Below, one piece after another: positions 8,097 through 16,719 of a stretch of DNA of 43,672 nucleotides (position 1 is the stretch's first letter; every line of letters starts with the position of its first letter). Origin of the DNA: a gamma proteobacterium symbiont of Ctena orbiculata (GTDB lineage: Bacteria > Pseudomonadota > Gammaproteobacteria > Chromatiales > Chromatiaceae); the NCBI GenBank assembly GCA_003094535.1, contig NATV01000095.1, positions 1 through 43,672 on the forward strand, given 5' to 3'. A program made the position numbers and the translations under genes. Below the pieces are notes generated by a model. It searched no databases and was not told the origin of the DNA. It saw nothing but the letters and a program-made list of their open reading frames with translations.

Positions 8097-10679
8097 ATGG
8101 AAGTGTCGAACTCTCTGAAACAACTACTCCCCATCCTGTTGTTCCTGGTGCTCGCTGGGTGTCTTAATGACGAGAACAGCGCACCGGTCGCAATCGACGA
8201 TACCATCACCCTGGATCAGGGCAATGACACGACGGCCCCTGCCAACCAACCACCGATCGCGGTGGATGATCGGGCCAGTGTTGCACCGGGCGGCAGGGTT
8301 ACCATCGATCTGCTTAGCAACGATTCCGACCCGGAGAATGCACTACTCAGCGTTGACAACCTGGGCAATCCGCAGCACGGCGATGTGACATTGGAATCCA
8401 ATGGGGCGGTCATCTATCGTCATGACGGCTCTAACACCGGCAGTGACGGTTTCAGCTATTCCATCAGTGACGGCAGCAACCTTTCTGCCGAGGCAAATGT
8501 CTCGATCACTATCAGAGCAGACAACCAGCCACCCGTATTCATCCACCAGGGCAGCGATATCCAGCTGGCGGTTGACACACGCTATGAATTATCCGTTGAA
8601 GCGGAGGATCCCGATGGCGACATGTTGACCTACTCGGTCTCCCAACTTCCCGATTGGTTGGATTTCTCCGCCACCACTCACACCCTCACTGGCCAGCCTA
8701 CCTGGGCTGATCTGGGAAATTCATACCCGGTAGTGATCACTGTCGATGATGGGGAGTTGAGTATTGAGAACCGATTCACCATCACCCTGGCGGAACCGCG
8801 CCCCGTGACCGACACCGCGGCCCATCGCCTACTGTTGCAAGCCACTTACGGACCCACCCTGGATGAGATCGAAAGGGTTAAGCGGTTGGGTGTGGTAGGT
8901 TGGATCGATCATCAGCTCGCCATGAGGTCCGCCTACTCCAGTGCCAGCGATGGTTGGCTGAGTCATCTGCAACGCACCCGGGATATTGCCGTCCGGGCGG
9001 AGCCTGCCAACCCCTGGTTCTCAGGCGGTGTCTTCAATCAATCAACCGCAGACCGTTCAACCCTGGATTACCAGATGGCCGCCTGGTGGGAGAATGCCTT
9101 GGGTAAGCCCTCGAATCCCAACAGTGAGGTCGGCAGCGATCAACTGCGGCAGCGGGTCGCATATGCACTGAGTCAATTGCTGGTTGCATCGGATAGTGTG
9201 CCGGTCATGGCATCTCGTGGTGAAGCCCTGGCCGCCTACTACGATCTCTTGGCACGGCATGCGTTCGGCAACTACCGGACGTTGCTTGGTGCTATTGCGC
9301 GGAGTCCCGCCATGGGGGTCTACCTCTCGCACCAGGGCAACCGCAAGACCGACCCCTCGACAGGTGCGAGACCCGATGAGAATTTTGCCCGCGAAGTGAT
9401 TCAGCTGTTCGCTATCGGACTCTATGAATTGAACCTGGATGGCAGCCCAAACCGGGACGGTGACAGCAACAGTTATCCCGATCCCGGCAGCAGTCTGATT
9501 CCGACATATACCCAAAACGACATTGAAGAGCTGGCCAAGGTGATGACGGGGTGGGACCTGGCAACCAACAGCAGCTACGGGAGGCTGGTTAAGAGAGATG
9601 GCGACTACACCCGACCCATGGTGTTTCATCCGGAGCACCACGAAGATGAATCGGCCAGCGGCGGCGATGGTTATGTCACCGTACTGGGGCAGAGGTTTGC
9701 CCTCGATTCCGGGAACGATAGAAGCGGACTCGACAGCGCACTGGATCTCCTGTTCAACCACCCGAATGTTGCCCCCTATGTCAGCAGGCACCTGATCCAG
9801 CGCCTCGTCACCTCCAATCCATCCTCCGCCTACCTGGCGCGGGTTGCACAGGTTTTCAACGATAATGGTAGCGGCGCAAAGGGTGACCTGAAAGCGGTGG
9901 TACGCGCCATCCTTGTCGACCCGGAGGCAAGAGATGGTCGTTATCTGATCGATCCGTCCCATGGCAAGGCGAAGGAGCCACTCCTCGCGTTTACCCATCT
10001 GCTTCGGGCTCTCCACACAACACCGTTAGCCGGATGGATCAGTCAAGGCGGTGAAACGATGAACGGCGTCTACTGGTTCAGGGCGCCGCAAAACCGATTC
10101 GGGCAAGGACCACTCCGTTCACCTACGGTTTTCAACTTCTACAGCCCGAATCACATACCGAGAGACAACCGTTTTATCAGTCATGGCCTGGTGGCGCCGG
10201 AGCTGCAGATACAGACGGATCAGATGTTGATCGAATACAACAACCTGATCTTCAGCACGCTTAACGGCTTCGAAAAAAACCGTGTAATCCACTTGGATGG
10301 AGATACCCTTACGGAGTTCGGTGCCTCGTTCGATAGCGGTTCTGAAAAGATTCTATTGACCAGCTTTGACACAGAGCTCGCCATTTTCGAACAGGCACTC
10401 GAGGGCGACCGCAACAAAGACTTCGCATCGATCGATGACACATCCGTGGATAGCGAAGGAGATACGCCCAAGGCAAATGCCATTGATGCCCTACTCGACC
10501 ATCTCGACCTGCTGCTGCTGGGTGGACAAATGTCATCCGAGTACAGGTCCGCACTCAAACACTATCTGCTGGTGAGTACCGGCACCAACCAGGGTAGTCC
10601 ACTTGCCGAGGCGCACTCTCTGATTCGTGATGCCGTCACAATGATTGTCACCTCCAGCAGCTACATGATTCAGAAATAA
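8097..10679 (+). CDS. DUF1800-domain lipoprotein with N-terminal Ig/cadherin-like domains
   Basis: An 860-residue exported protein. A lipobox is visible (LAGC, Cys22). Then come a cadherin-like/VCBS-type domain (about 50-140: PPIAVDDRASV, LLSNDSDPEN, DGFSYSISDG) and a second Ig-like domain of the putative-Ig type (about 145-232: DPDGDMLTYSVSQLPDWLDF, LTGQPTW, VVITVDDG). The remainder, from about AAHRLLLQATYGPTLDEIERV onward, is a DUF1800 domain, with LSQLLVAS, NFAREVIQLFAIGLYELN and KEPLLAFTHLLRA. DUF1800 genes are regularly paired with DUF1501 genes, as here; biochemical function is not established. Acidic D-rich motifs in the Ig domains suggest calcium binding. It lies 34 bp upstream of the DUF1501 gene, probably in one operon. 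Confidence 0.88.
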   Translation: MEVSNSLKQLLPILLFLVLAGCLNDENSAPVAIDDTITLDQGNDTTAPANQPPIAVDDRASVAPGGRVTIDLLSNDSDPENALLSVDNLGNPQHGDVTLESNGAVIYRHDGSNTGSDGFSYSISDGSNLSAEANVSITIRADNQPPVFIHQGSDIQLAVDTRYELSVEAEDPDGDMLTYSVSQLPDWLDFSATTHTLTGQPTWADLGNSYPVVITVDDGELSIENRFTITLAEPRPVTDTAAHRLLLQATYGPTLDEIERVKRLGVVGWIDHQLAMRSAYSSASDGWLSHLQRTRDIAVRAEPANPWFSGGVFNQSTADRSTLDYQMAAWWENALGKPSNPNSEVGSDQLRQRVAYALSQLLVASDSVPVMASRGEALAAYYDLLARHAFGNYRTLLGAIARSPAMGVYLSHQGNRKTDPSTGARPDENFAREVIQLFAIGLYELNLDGSPNRDGDSNSYPDPGSSLIPTYTQNDIEELAKVMTGWDLATNSSYGRLVKRDGDYTRPMVFHPEHHEDESASGGDGYVTVLGQRFALDSGNDRSGLDSALDLLFNHPNVAPYVSRHLIQRLVTSNPSSAYLARVAQVFNDNGSGAKGDLKAVVRAILVDPEARDGRYLIDPSHGKAKEPLLAFTHLLRALHTTPLAGWISQGGETMNGVYWFRAPQNRFGQGPLRSPTVFNFYSPNHIPRDNRFISHGLVAPELQIQTDQMLIEYNNLIFSTLNGFEKNRVIHLDGDTLTEFGASFDSGSEKILLTSFDTELAIFEQALEGDRNKDFASIDDTSVDSEGDTPKANAIDALLDHLDLLLLGGQMSSEYRSALKHYLLVSTGTNQGSPLAEAHSLIRDAVTMIVTSSSYMIQK

Positions 10680-10713
10680 CCGGGAATTCGAAGGAAAGGA
10701 TCAGGATATCGCA

Positions 10714-12351
10714 ATGAATCGCAGGGAATTTCTAAAACGGAGCATGCTCATGGGGGGGCTGATCCCGATCTCCCCCCCGGGCCAGCTCTTCTTCACCAGG
10801 TCTTGTTGGGCGGCAGCACCCTCCTTTTCAGACTATAAGGCATTGGTCTGTGTCTTCCTCTATGGCGGCAATGACACATTCAATATGTTGATTCCCTATG
10901 GCAGCAGCCCGGGCAGAAGCTACCGGGATTATGCCTCCGTCAGAGGAAGCCTGGCGGTTGCCGATAGAGATCTTGGCCTCTCCTCGGTGACAAGAGACAA
11001 TACCAACTTGAACCGGGGCAACCTTGGACCCGGCGGCGCCAATCCCTATCACGTAAATCATAACCATAGCTCCGCCTATACACGAGGTCTCTATCCATTG
11101 ACCGGCAAAGGGATCGAGCTCGCGGTGAACGGTATCATGCCGGAGCTGGCCCAATTGATATATGATGACCGGGTTAGCATTGTGGCGAATACCGGCACCC
11201 TGGTGGAACCGATGAGCCGCGCAGATATCGCTGCCGGTAGCGCTGAACTGCCGCACTTCCTCTTCGCTCACAATCATCAGCAACGGGAGCTGCAGACCGG
11301 CCGAGCGAATGATCTTGGCCAGACTGGCTGGGCAGGACGCATTGCGGATGCCTGGAATGATATCAATGGCGGGAATCCGGTCGGACTCAACCTATCCTAT
11401 CTTAAGAGCGATCTCATGATGGTAGGCCAGAGCAGTTCTCCCCTGGTATTGAAGACCGACGATCCTCCCATTATCAATCACCTGAGAACTGGTGTCAGTA
11501 GTGTCAGAGATGATCGACGCGGGCTGTTCCTTGCCCTGGCCGGTGCGCAGGGCAGTACCGGCCGACTCGATTTCAACGCTGCGAACACACCGACGACGAG
11601 TGACTATTTCAAACTGCTCTACAATCGGCTGTTACAAAAATCCGTATCGATATTCGATTTTCTGGAAAGCAGTTGGCGAACAACCCAGATCGATTTTGCC
11701 GCTTCCGATTCCTATGGCCGGGAGCTGTTTTCCATTCCCACGCATCAACAACTGGGCTTTGCAAAAAATATCAACGGGGTATTGATCAATCAACTCGCAT
11801 CAGTGGCAAAGATGATCCATATGGGTGCTTCAGGAACCCTGGGCCCAGGTTATAACAGGCAGATTTTTCTGGTTCAACTGGGCGGTTTTGACACCCATGC
11901 CCGTCAAGCAGAGGATCATCCCCTGCTATTGCGGGAATTAAGCCTTGCCCTGTGGAAATTTCAAAGCGCAATGGAAGAGCTTGGCTATGCGCAACAGGTC
12001 ACCACATTCACCATGTCGGACTTCGGCCGCACCCTGACCAATAACGGGGATGGCACCGATCACGCTTGGGCCTCGAACCAGCTCGTGATGGGGGGTGTCG
12101 GTGATCGCTCGGCTGGCCGCCTGGATGGCGGAAAACTGTTCGGTACCCTGCCCGACCTGCGGCTCGGCGGCGCCGACGACCACGGTGACAAGGGCCGCTA
12201 TATACCCACTACCGCCCAGGATCAGGTCAACGCCGCGATAACCCGCTGGTTCGGTGTCGATGATTCCCTGATGCGATCACTCTTCCCGAACCTGGCGAAT
12301 TTCCAGAGCGGGGCCGATTTCGACTCGAGCTATATCGATCTGTTCGTCTAA
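10714..12351 (+). CDS. DUF1501-family protein with Tat-type signal
   Basis: A 545-residue exported protein starting MNRREFLKRS, a twin-arginine-like motif, followed by a hydrophobic segment, so Tat export of a folded protein is likely. The body matches the DUF1501 family (alkaline-phosphatase-like fold, sulfatase-related): ALVCVFLYGGNDTFNMLIPY near the start, QIFLVQLGGFDTHARQ in the middle, and TMSDFGRTLTNNGDGTDHAWASNQLVMGG near the C-terminus, which supply Asp/His residues like those of metallo-hydrolases. It is the usual partner of DUF1800 genes. AAGGAAAGGA precedes the ATG. It is convergent with metA, with only three bases between the stop codons. Confidence 0.88.
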   Translation: MNRREFLKRSMLMGGLIPISPPGQLFFTRSCWAAAPSFSDYKALVCVFLYGGNDTFNMLIPYGSSPGRSYRDYASVRGSLAVADRDLGLSSVTRDNTNLNRGNLGPGGANPYHVNHNHSSAYTRGLYPLTGKGIELAVNGIMPELAQLIYDDRVSIVANTGTLVEPMSRADIAAGSAELPHFLFAHNHQQRELQTGRANDLGQTGWAGRIADAWNDINGGNPVGLNLSYLKSDLMMVGQSSSPLVLKTDDPPIINHLRTGVSSVRDDRRGLFLALAGAQGSTGRLDFNAANTPTTSDYFKLLYNRLLQKSVSIFDFLESSWRTTQIDFAASDSYGRELFSIPTHQQLGFAKNINGVLINQLASVAKMIHMGASGTLGPGYNRQIFLVQLGGFDTHARQAEDHPLLLRELSLALWKFQSAMEELGYAQQVTTFTMSDFGRTLTNNGDGTDHAWASNQLVMGGVGDRSAGRLDGGKLFGTLPDLRLGGADDHGDKGRYIPTTAQDQVNAAITRWFGVDDSLMRSLFPNLANFQSGADFDSSYIDLFV

Positions 12352-12354
12352 CCG

Positions 12355-13422
12355 CTATTCCAGACCGAGAGGATTATCTGGATCCACGCCCTCCATAAAG
12401 GGGATGTTGCGGATATGGTGGGTGATCTGATAAACAAGGCCAATCCAGTTGCCGATCACCGCTTCAGCGGTGTCATGCCAGGTGTTGTCCAGGGCATCGA
12501 TCACCAAGTCTTCGGGAAACTCGGGCATCGTCGCCTGGCTTGACTTGGCCAGCTCGAGACGTTCCCGATACTCATTGAATATTGCCTGGTTGCGCAGGGA
12601 GAAGTAGTTTTCCGGAAACGGAGGATAGTCTATCCGCTGACCGTAGAAATAGAGGGTGACCTCGCGCTTGTACTCCTTGAGAAGACTGATGGTGTCATAC
12701 TCGGGATGACCCTGGAAATAGACCACCCTGAGTCCATCCTTGCTGACCGCCAAATGGACACCCGCCTCTACGCTTTCCACCAGGACCTTGAGGTCAGCCT
12801 GCTGGAACTGACCAGTTGTAATCTGGTTGAATCGTGAGTGAGGAACATCGAAACGGGTATTCACATCATTCACCAGCGGGTGTTTCGGATCGATAACCCG
12901 ATGGCTGTATACACCCCAGAGTTTATCCCCCATATGGGTGCGTTTCTGACCATGGTGGGATTGAACCACAGCGTGTGTCGCCAGGCAGGAACAGAGTACG
13001 GAGGTCACGTTGTCATAGGCCCAGTCGACCACTTCGGTCAGCGGCTTCCAGAACGCCTCTTGGGCGAGATCGGGGTGAGTCACATTGGCGCCGGTAATGA
13101 TCAATGCATCCAGGCCATCCCGCTTGAGCTGGTCAAAGGTCTCGTAGTAGGCATCGATATGCGCCTTGGCCTTCTCGCCCCGGGGCAGCTCCTCCAGGGT
13201 GAACGGGTGGAGAAAAAACTGCGCAATGGGATTTGCCTCCCCCACGAGGCGAAAAAACTGGCGCTCAGTCGCCTCGATGGCGGAATCGGGCATCATATTG
13301 AGCAGACCGATATGCAGTTCGCGAATATGCTGATGGGTCGCCCGCTCCGGAGACAGGACATTCTGCCCCTCCTGGCGCAGTCGATTGAAGGTAGGCAGAT
13401 CAGTATGTGCAACCAAAGGCAT
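12355..13422 (-). CDS. metA: Homoserine O-succinyltransferase (MetA/MetAS family)
   Basis: A cytosolic enzyme of about 355 residues that acylates homoserine, the first committed step of methionine synthesis. Family signatures are LNMMPDSAIEATERQF, GANVTHPDL, the nucleophile region VLCSCLATHA (catalytic Cys), and FQGHPEYD containing the catalytic His and Glu of the triad. The acyl donor (succinyl- or acetyl-CoA) cannot be assigned from sequence alone. I use the ATG at 13422, since GGGAG lies six bases upstream and MPLVAHTDLPTF is a natural N-terminus; the ATG at 13434 has no ribosome site. It follows the P-loop gene almost without a gap, so the two are probably co-transcribed and translationally coupled. 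Confidence 0.92.
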   Translation of the reverse strand: MPLVAHTDLPTFNRLRQEGQNVLSPERATHQHIRELHIGLLNMMPDSAIEATERQFFRLVGEANPIAQFFLHPFTLEELPRGEKAKAHIDAYYETFDQLKRDGLDALIITGANVTHPDLAQEAFWKPLTEVVDWAYDNVTSVLCSCLATHAVVQSHHGQKRTHMGDKLWGVYSHRVIDPKHPLVNDVNTRFDVPHSRFNQITTGQFQQADLKVLVESVEAGVHLAVSKDGLRVVYFQGHPEYDTISLLKEYKREVTLYFYGQRIDYPPFPENYFSLRNQAIFNEYRERLELAKSSQATMPEFPEDLVIDALDNTWHDTAEAVIGNWIGLVYQITHHIRNIPFMEGVDPDNPLGLE

Positions 13423-13434
13423 GATGGCTCCCAT

Positions 13435-14301
13435 TCAAAGCGCTATAGAATGACCACTCGATTCCCTGTCGATAACCTTCTCCAGCAGCTGCAGGAAATC
13501 CGATTCATCCGCCACAGCCGAGAGCTCCTTGGTGGTCACTGTGTAGCCATAATTCCGGGCAATCGCCTCGTAACGCGGTATTCGGGCGCGAAACAGGCGT
13601 GGAAATACCCAGCGGCCAAAGTCATACGGATCGATCAGCGAGACATAGTCAATCCCATTGATTCGCATGTACTCCGCCAGGTGTTCATCAAGAAACGCCT
13701 CTCGATAATAGAGCGGCTTCGGATGCGACATAGAGCGCGCGATCAATGCCGCCTCATCCTCCTCGGTGGCCTTGATATAGATAATCAGCGAGTGCTCGGC
13801 AATAAACTCAAGCAGGCCTGGCTCATCCAGTTCGCACAAGCTGCCGCCAACATCGTTGATGAAATGAGAATAGCCATAGATCATGCGGGATTTACGCATA
13901 AAACTCGGCACATCGTACATAGCGGCAATCTCGGCCTGCCGATGCAGATTCTGTCGGCGCTTGAATTCAGTCAATGGTATCCCGCCCAACTCCGGGTTGC
14001 CCAGCATGCCGAGAAAGGTGGATACCGGCTTCAGATTGTGGAAGGTGATGTTGTTGCGGATGAATATCGAATCCGAACGCAGCAGATCGCGGAGCAAGGG
14101 CACGCGCATCGCCTGCTCCTTGATACTGTCGAGAATGGGCTCGTCAAGATAGCGGGTACCGATGCGGTAGTCACCTGAATAGTGAAACCAATCCTTCCGC
14201 CTCAGCAGATTCGACAGACGGGTCTTACCGACACCGGACATACCCAGCAGGGTTATGCATTTCCGGTCCCAGGCCCGAAACTCTTCAACACTCAATCTCA
14301 C
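13435..14301 (-). CDS. P-loop NTPase-like protein upstream of metA
   Basis: A 288-residue cytosolic protein with a clear Walker A motif, GMSGVGKT (residues 20-27), near the N-terminus, and adenylate-kinase-like features. A Walker B cannot be assigned with certainty; LIIYIKATEED (about 167-177) and DYVSLIDPYDF (about 210) are candidate strands. I do not know its function. Direct adjacency to metA suggests a link to methionine metabolism, but that is inference from position. A long opposite-strand reading frame over this region and metA is a shadow. Confidence 0.75.
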   Translation of the reverse strand: MRLSVEEFRAWDRKCITLLGMSGVGKTRLSNLLRRKDWFHYSGDYRIGTRYLDEPILDSIKEQAMRVPLLRDLLRSDSIFIRNNITFHNLKPVSTFLGMLGNPELGGIPLTEFKRRQNLHRQAEIAAMYDVPSFMRKSRMIYGYSHFINDVGGSLCELDEPGLLEFIAEHSLIIYIKATEEDEAALIARSMSHPKPLYYREAFLDEHLAEYMRINGIDYVSLIDPYDFGRWVFPRLFRARIPRYEAIARNYGYTVTTKELSAVADESDFLQLLEKVIDRESSGHSIAL

Positions 14302-14465
14302 GATATCTTCGCTCCAATCCGGTAAGGGGACAATTCTACGGACTAGTCGGGTGTGAGGAAAGTCGTAGACGGTCTCGGACCGGGATAATTGCCGGCTACA
14401 ACTGACCCGGCTTGCTTGCTATGATGAATTTGAACTCCATATAAACCACAACCTGCCGCAAGCGG

Positions 14466-15257
14466 ATGAACATCACAGACCTCTCAGTCATCCTGGTGGA
14501 ACCCTCGCTGACCCAGCGAAAACTCATCGCTCAGCTCCTCGGTGGACTTGGGATTGACAATATCGAAGCCTATACACTGGGTGGCGATGCCCTGCAGGCA
14601 CTACCAGTCAGTAAACCGGATTTGATCATCAGCAGCCTCTATCTACCGGATATGACAGGTACGGATCTCGTCTACAAGATGCGCAACGACGACGAACTCA
14701 TACAATCCGCATTTATGTTGATCTCCAGCGAGACCAGCCTCTCCTACCTGGATCCGATCCGCCAGGCCGGTGCCGTGGCGATACTGCCAAAACCCTTCTC
14801 TCAGGACGACCTCTATGTCGCCATGCAGGCCACCCTCGACTATGTAGAAACACCCAACCTGGAACTGCAGGATATCGATACCGAGGTTGTACGGATCCTG
14901 ATCGTCGACGACAGCAGCATGTCCCGCAAGCATATACGGCGCATTCTTGAGGCCATGGATATAGAGAACATCACAGAGGCGACGGATGGTGCCGAAGCCG
15001 CGCAGCTGATAAACGAACACTTTTTCGATCTGGTCATCTCCGACTACAACATGCCGGAGATGAACGGTCAGGAATTAATCGATTATATCCGTACCCAGAG
15101 CGGTCAACCCGGACTCCCTGTGCTGATGGTAACCAGCGAATCCAATGAGAATCGATTGGCGGCGGTACAGAAATCGGGGGTTTCGGCAATCTGTGACAAG
15201 CCCTTCACCACGGAAACCATACAAAACTTTCTGCAGCAGATTCTGCAGGATTTGTGA
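14466..15257 (+). CDS. Tandem response-regulator receiver protein (REC-REC)
   Basis: A 263-residue protein made only of two CheY-like receiver domains (about 5-128 and 140-262), with no output domain. In REC1 the phosphoacceptor position is Ser57 (LIISSLYLPDM) instead of Asp and the acidic pair is reduced to VEPS, so REC1 probably cannot be phosphorylated; KPF is kept. REC2 is canonical: LIVDDSS, Asp193 in VISDYNMPEM, VTSES, and Lys in CDKPF. It probably acts as a phospho-dependent adaptor or phosphate sink. It is divergent from the metA operon and lies 400 bp upstream of the HD-GYP regulator, so a role in the same signalling system is plausible. Confidence 0.88.
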   Translation: MNITDLSVILVEPSLTQRKLIAQLLGGLGIDNIEAYTLGGDALQALPVSKPDLIISSLYLPDMTGTDLVYKMRNDDELIQSAFMLISSETSLSYLDPIRQAGAVAILPKPFSQDDLYVAMQATLDYVETPNLELQDIDTEVVRILIVDDSSMSRKHIRRILEAMDIENITEATDGAEAAQLINEHFFDLVISDYNMPEMNGQELIDYIRTQSGQPGLPVLMVTSESNENRLAAVQKSGVSAICDKPFTTETIQNFLQQILQDL

Positions 15258-15660
15258 ATTACGCCTCTCGCATCAAAATCAAAAATCAGTTAACATTTCA
15301 GGAAGTTAATTCATATTGCACAAGGATGTCTCATGGTTAAGTTGAAAAGCGGAAACCTCTGACCAATCGATTCTGTGTCGCTGGCCACTACCAGCCAGGC
15401 CATGCGTGCGGAAATCGGAGCGGAATAATGATGAGGATCGATCATCGATGCGGACAGATAGCATATCCAATCAAGGATGAGTCAAGCATTGAATGACGAT
15501 GCCGTTATAGAGCAAGGCAGGTCTACAGCTGTATATATCCTGCTTAAGTCATGACGACCAAGTAAGCACCTAAGCGGTCAAAGGCCTTCTACATCGGGCA
15601 CGTTTGTGAGTTGGGTGGCGCTAGGGTCATAGCAAAAATGTAAAACGAAACCTTGTCAAT
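15258..15660. other. Intergenic stretch before the RpfG-like gene
   Basis: About 400 bp with scattered stops in all frames and no recognised element. It includes short palindromic GATCGATCATCGATGC near 15440. The RpfG-like ATG has only a weak ribosome site, so the stretch may hold leader-RNA control, but nothing specific is visible. Confidence 0.4.
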
Positions 15661-16719
15661 ATGTCTCAAGTACTTATCATTGACGACCAATCGATAACCA
15701 GGATGATATTGCAGGAGTTGGTCGGATCGATAGATAAGGATATCGCTTCAACCTGCTTTGCCGATCCTACTCAGGCTCTGGAATGGGCCAAAACCCACGA
15801 CATTGACCTGGTGATCACTGACTACAAGATGCCGCAGATGGATGGCATTGAGTTTATCAAGTGGCTCAGGCGCATCCCACGCTGCAATGATGTACCGGTT
15901 ATGATCGTCACCTGCGTGGAGGATCAATCGGTTCGCTATCTCGCCCTCGAGTCCGGCGCCAACGATTTCATCACCAAGCCCATTGACCACACCGAATGTC
16001 GCGCCCGTTGTCACAACATGCTCACCATGAGCCTGCAGCGAAAGCTGATCAAGGACAGAGCGCTTCTACTCGAGCGGGAGATACGCAAGACAACCCAGGA
16101 GCTGCGTGACAGGGAGCAGGAGACCCTGATGAGGCTGGCAAAAGCCGGTGAATACAGGGATGAGGACACAGGCAACCATATCCTGCGCATCTCCCGCTAC
16201 TCCAAGCTGATTGCCCATCGCCTGGGCCTATCTCACGAACGCTGCGATTTGATCGCCCAATCCGCTCCAATGCATGATATCGGAAAAATTGGCATACCGG
16301 ATGCCATCCTGTTGAAACCGGGCCGACTAACACCTGAAGAGTTCAAAATCATGCAACGCCATACCGTGCTGGGCTATGAGATTCTCAAAGACAGCCTCTC
16401 AAAGTATATTCAGACGGGAGCCATTATCGCATTGAATCACCACGAAAAATTCAATGGTGAGGGCTATCCTCACGGGCTGAAGGGCGAGGCCATACCCATT
16501 GAAGCGCGGATTGTGGCCATCGCCGACGTGTTTGACGCCCTGGTCACCGACAGGCCGTACAAAAAGAGCTGGTCAATAGAGAAGGCAATCGAATATATTA
16601 GTGAGGAGCGGGGAAGGCACTTCGATCCGGACTGCGCTGAAGCCTTTGTCAGTGAACTACAGGAGGTAGAAATGATTCATCATGCATTGAAAGCCACTCC
16701 CAGAAGGACCGATGGATGA
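15661..16719 (+). CDS. RpfG-like response regulator: REC + HD-GYP c-di-GMP phosphodiesterase
   Basis: A 352-residue protein. The N-terminal receiver (about 1-120) has an intact acidic pair (LIIDDQ), phosphoacceptor Asp54 (VITDYKMPQM) and conserved Lys (ITKPID). A short helical linker follows, then the HD-GYP domain (about 145-340) with metal ligands in place: GEYRDEDTGNH, the HD pair His205-Asp206 (MHDIGKIG), MQRHTVLGYEIL, NHHEKFNGEGYP and IADVFDAL. It should hydrolyse cyclic di-GMP when phosphorylated, the role of RpfG in the Xanthomonas DSF system. Its stop overlaps the next gene's start (ATGA at 16716-16719), so it is co-translated with the degenerate RpfC-like protein. No rpfF (DSF synthase) is in the window. 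Confidence 0.92.
   Translation: MSQVLIIDDQSITRMILQELVGSIDKDIASTCFADPTQALEWAKTHDIDLVITDYKMPQMDGIEFIKWLRRIPRCNDVPVMIVTCVEDQSVRYLALESGANDFITKPIDHTECRARCHNMLTMSLQRKLIKDRALLLEREIRKTTQELRDREQETLMRLAKAGEYRDEDTGNHILRISRYSKLIAHRLGLSHERCDLIAQSAPMHDIGKIGIPDAILLKPGRLTPEEFKIMQRHTVLGYEILKDSLSKYIQTGAIIALNHHEKFNGEGYPHGLKGEAIPIEARIVAIADVFDALVTDRPYKKSWSIEKAIEYISEERGRHFDPDCAEAFVSELQEVEMIHHALKATPRRTDG

Noticed and set aside
12838-14178. Long plus-strand frame of 446 codons over metA and its neighbour
   Set aside because: It lies fully antisense to two well-supported genes, has no domain-like pattern, and His/Gln/Arg-rich composition typical of an opposite-strand shadow.
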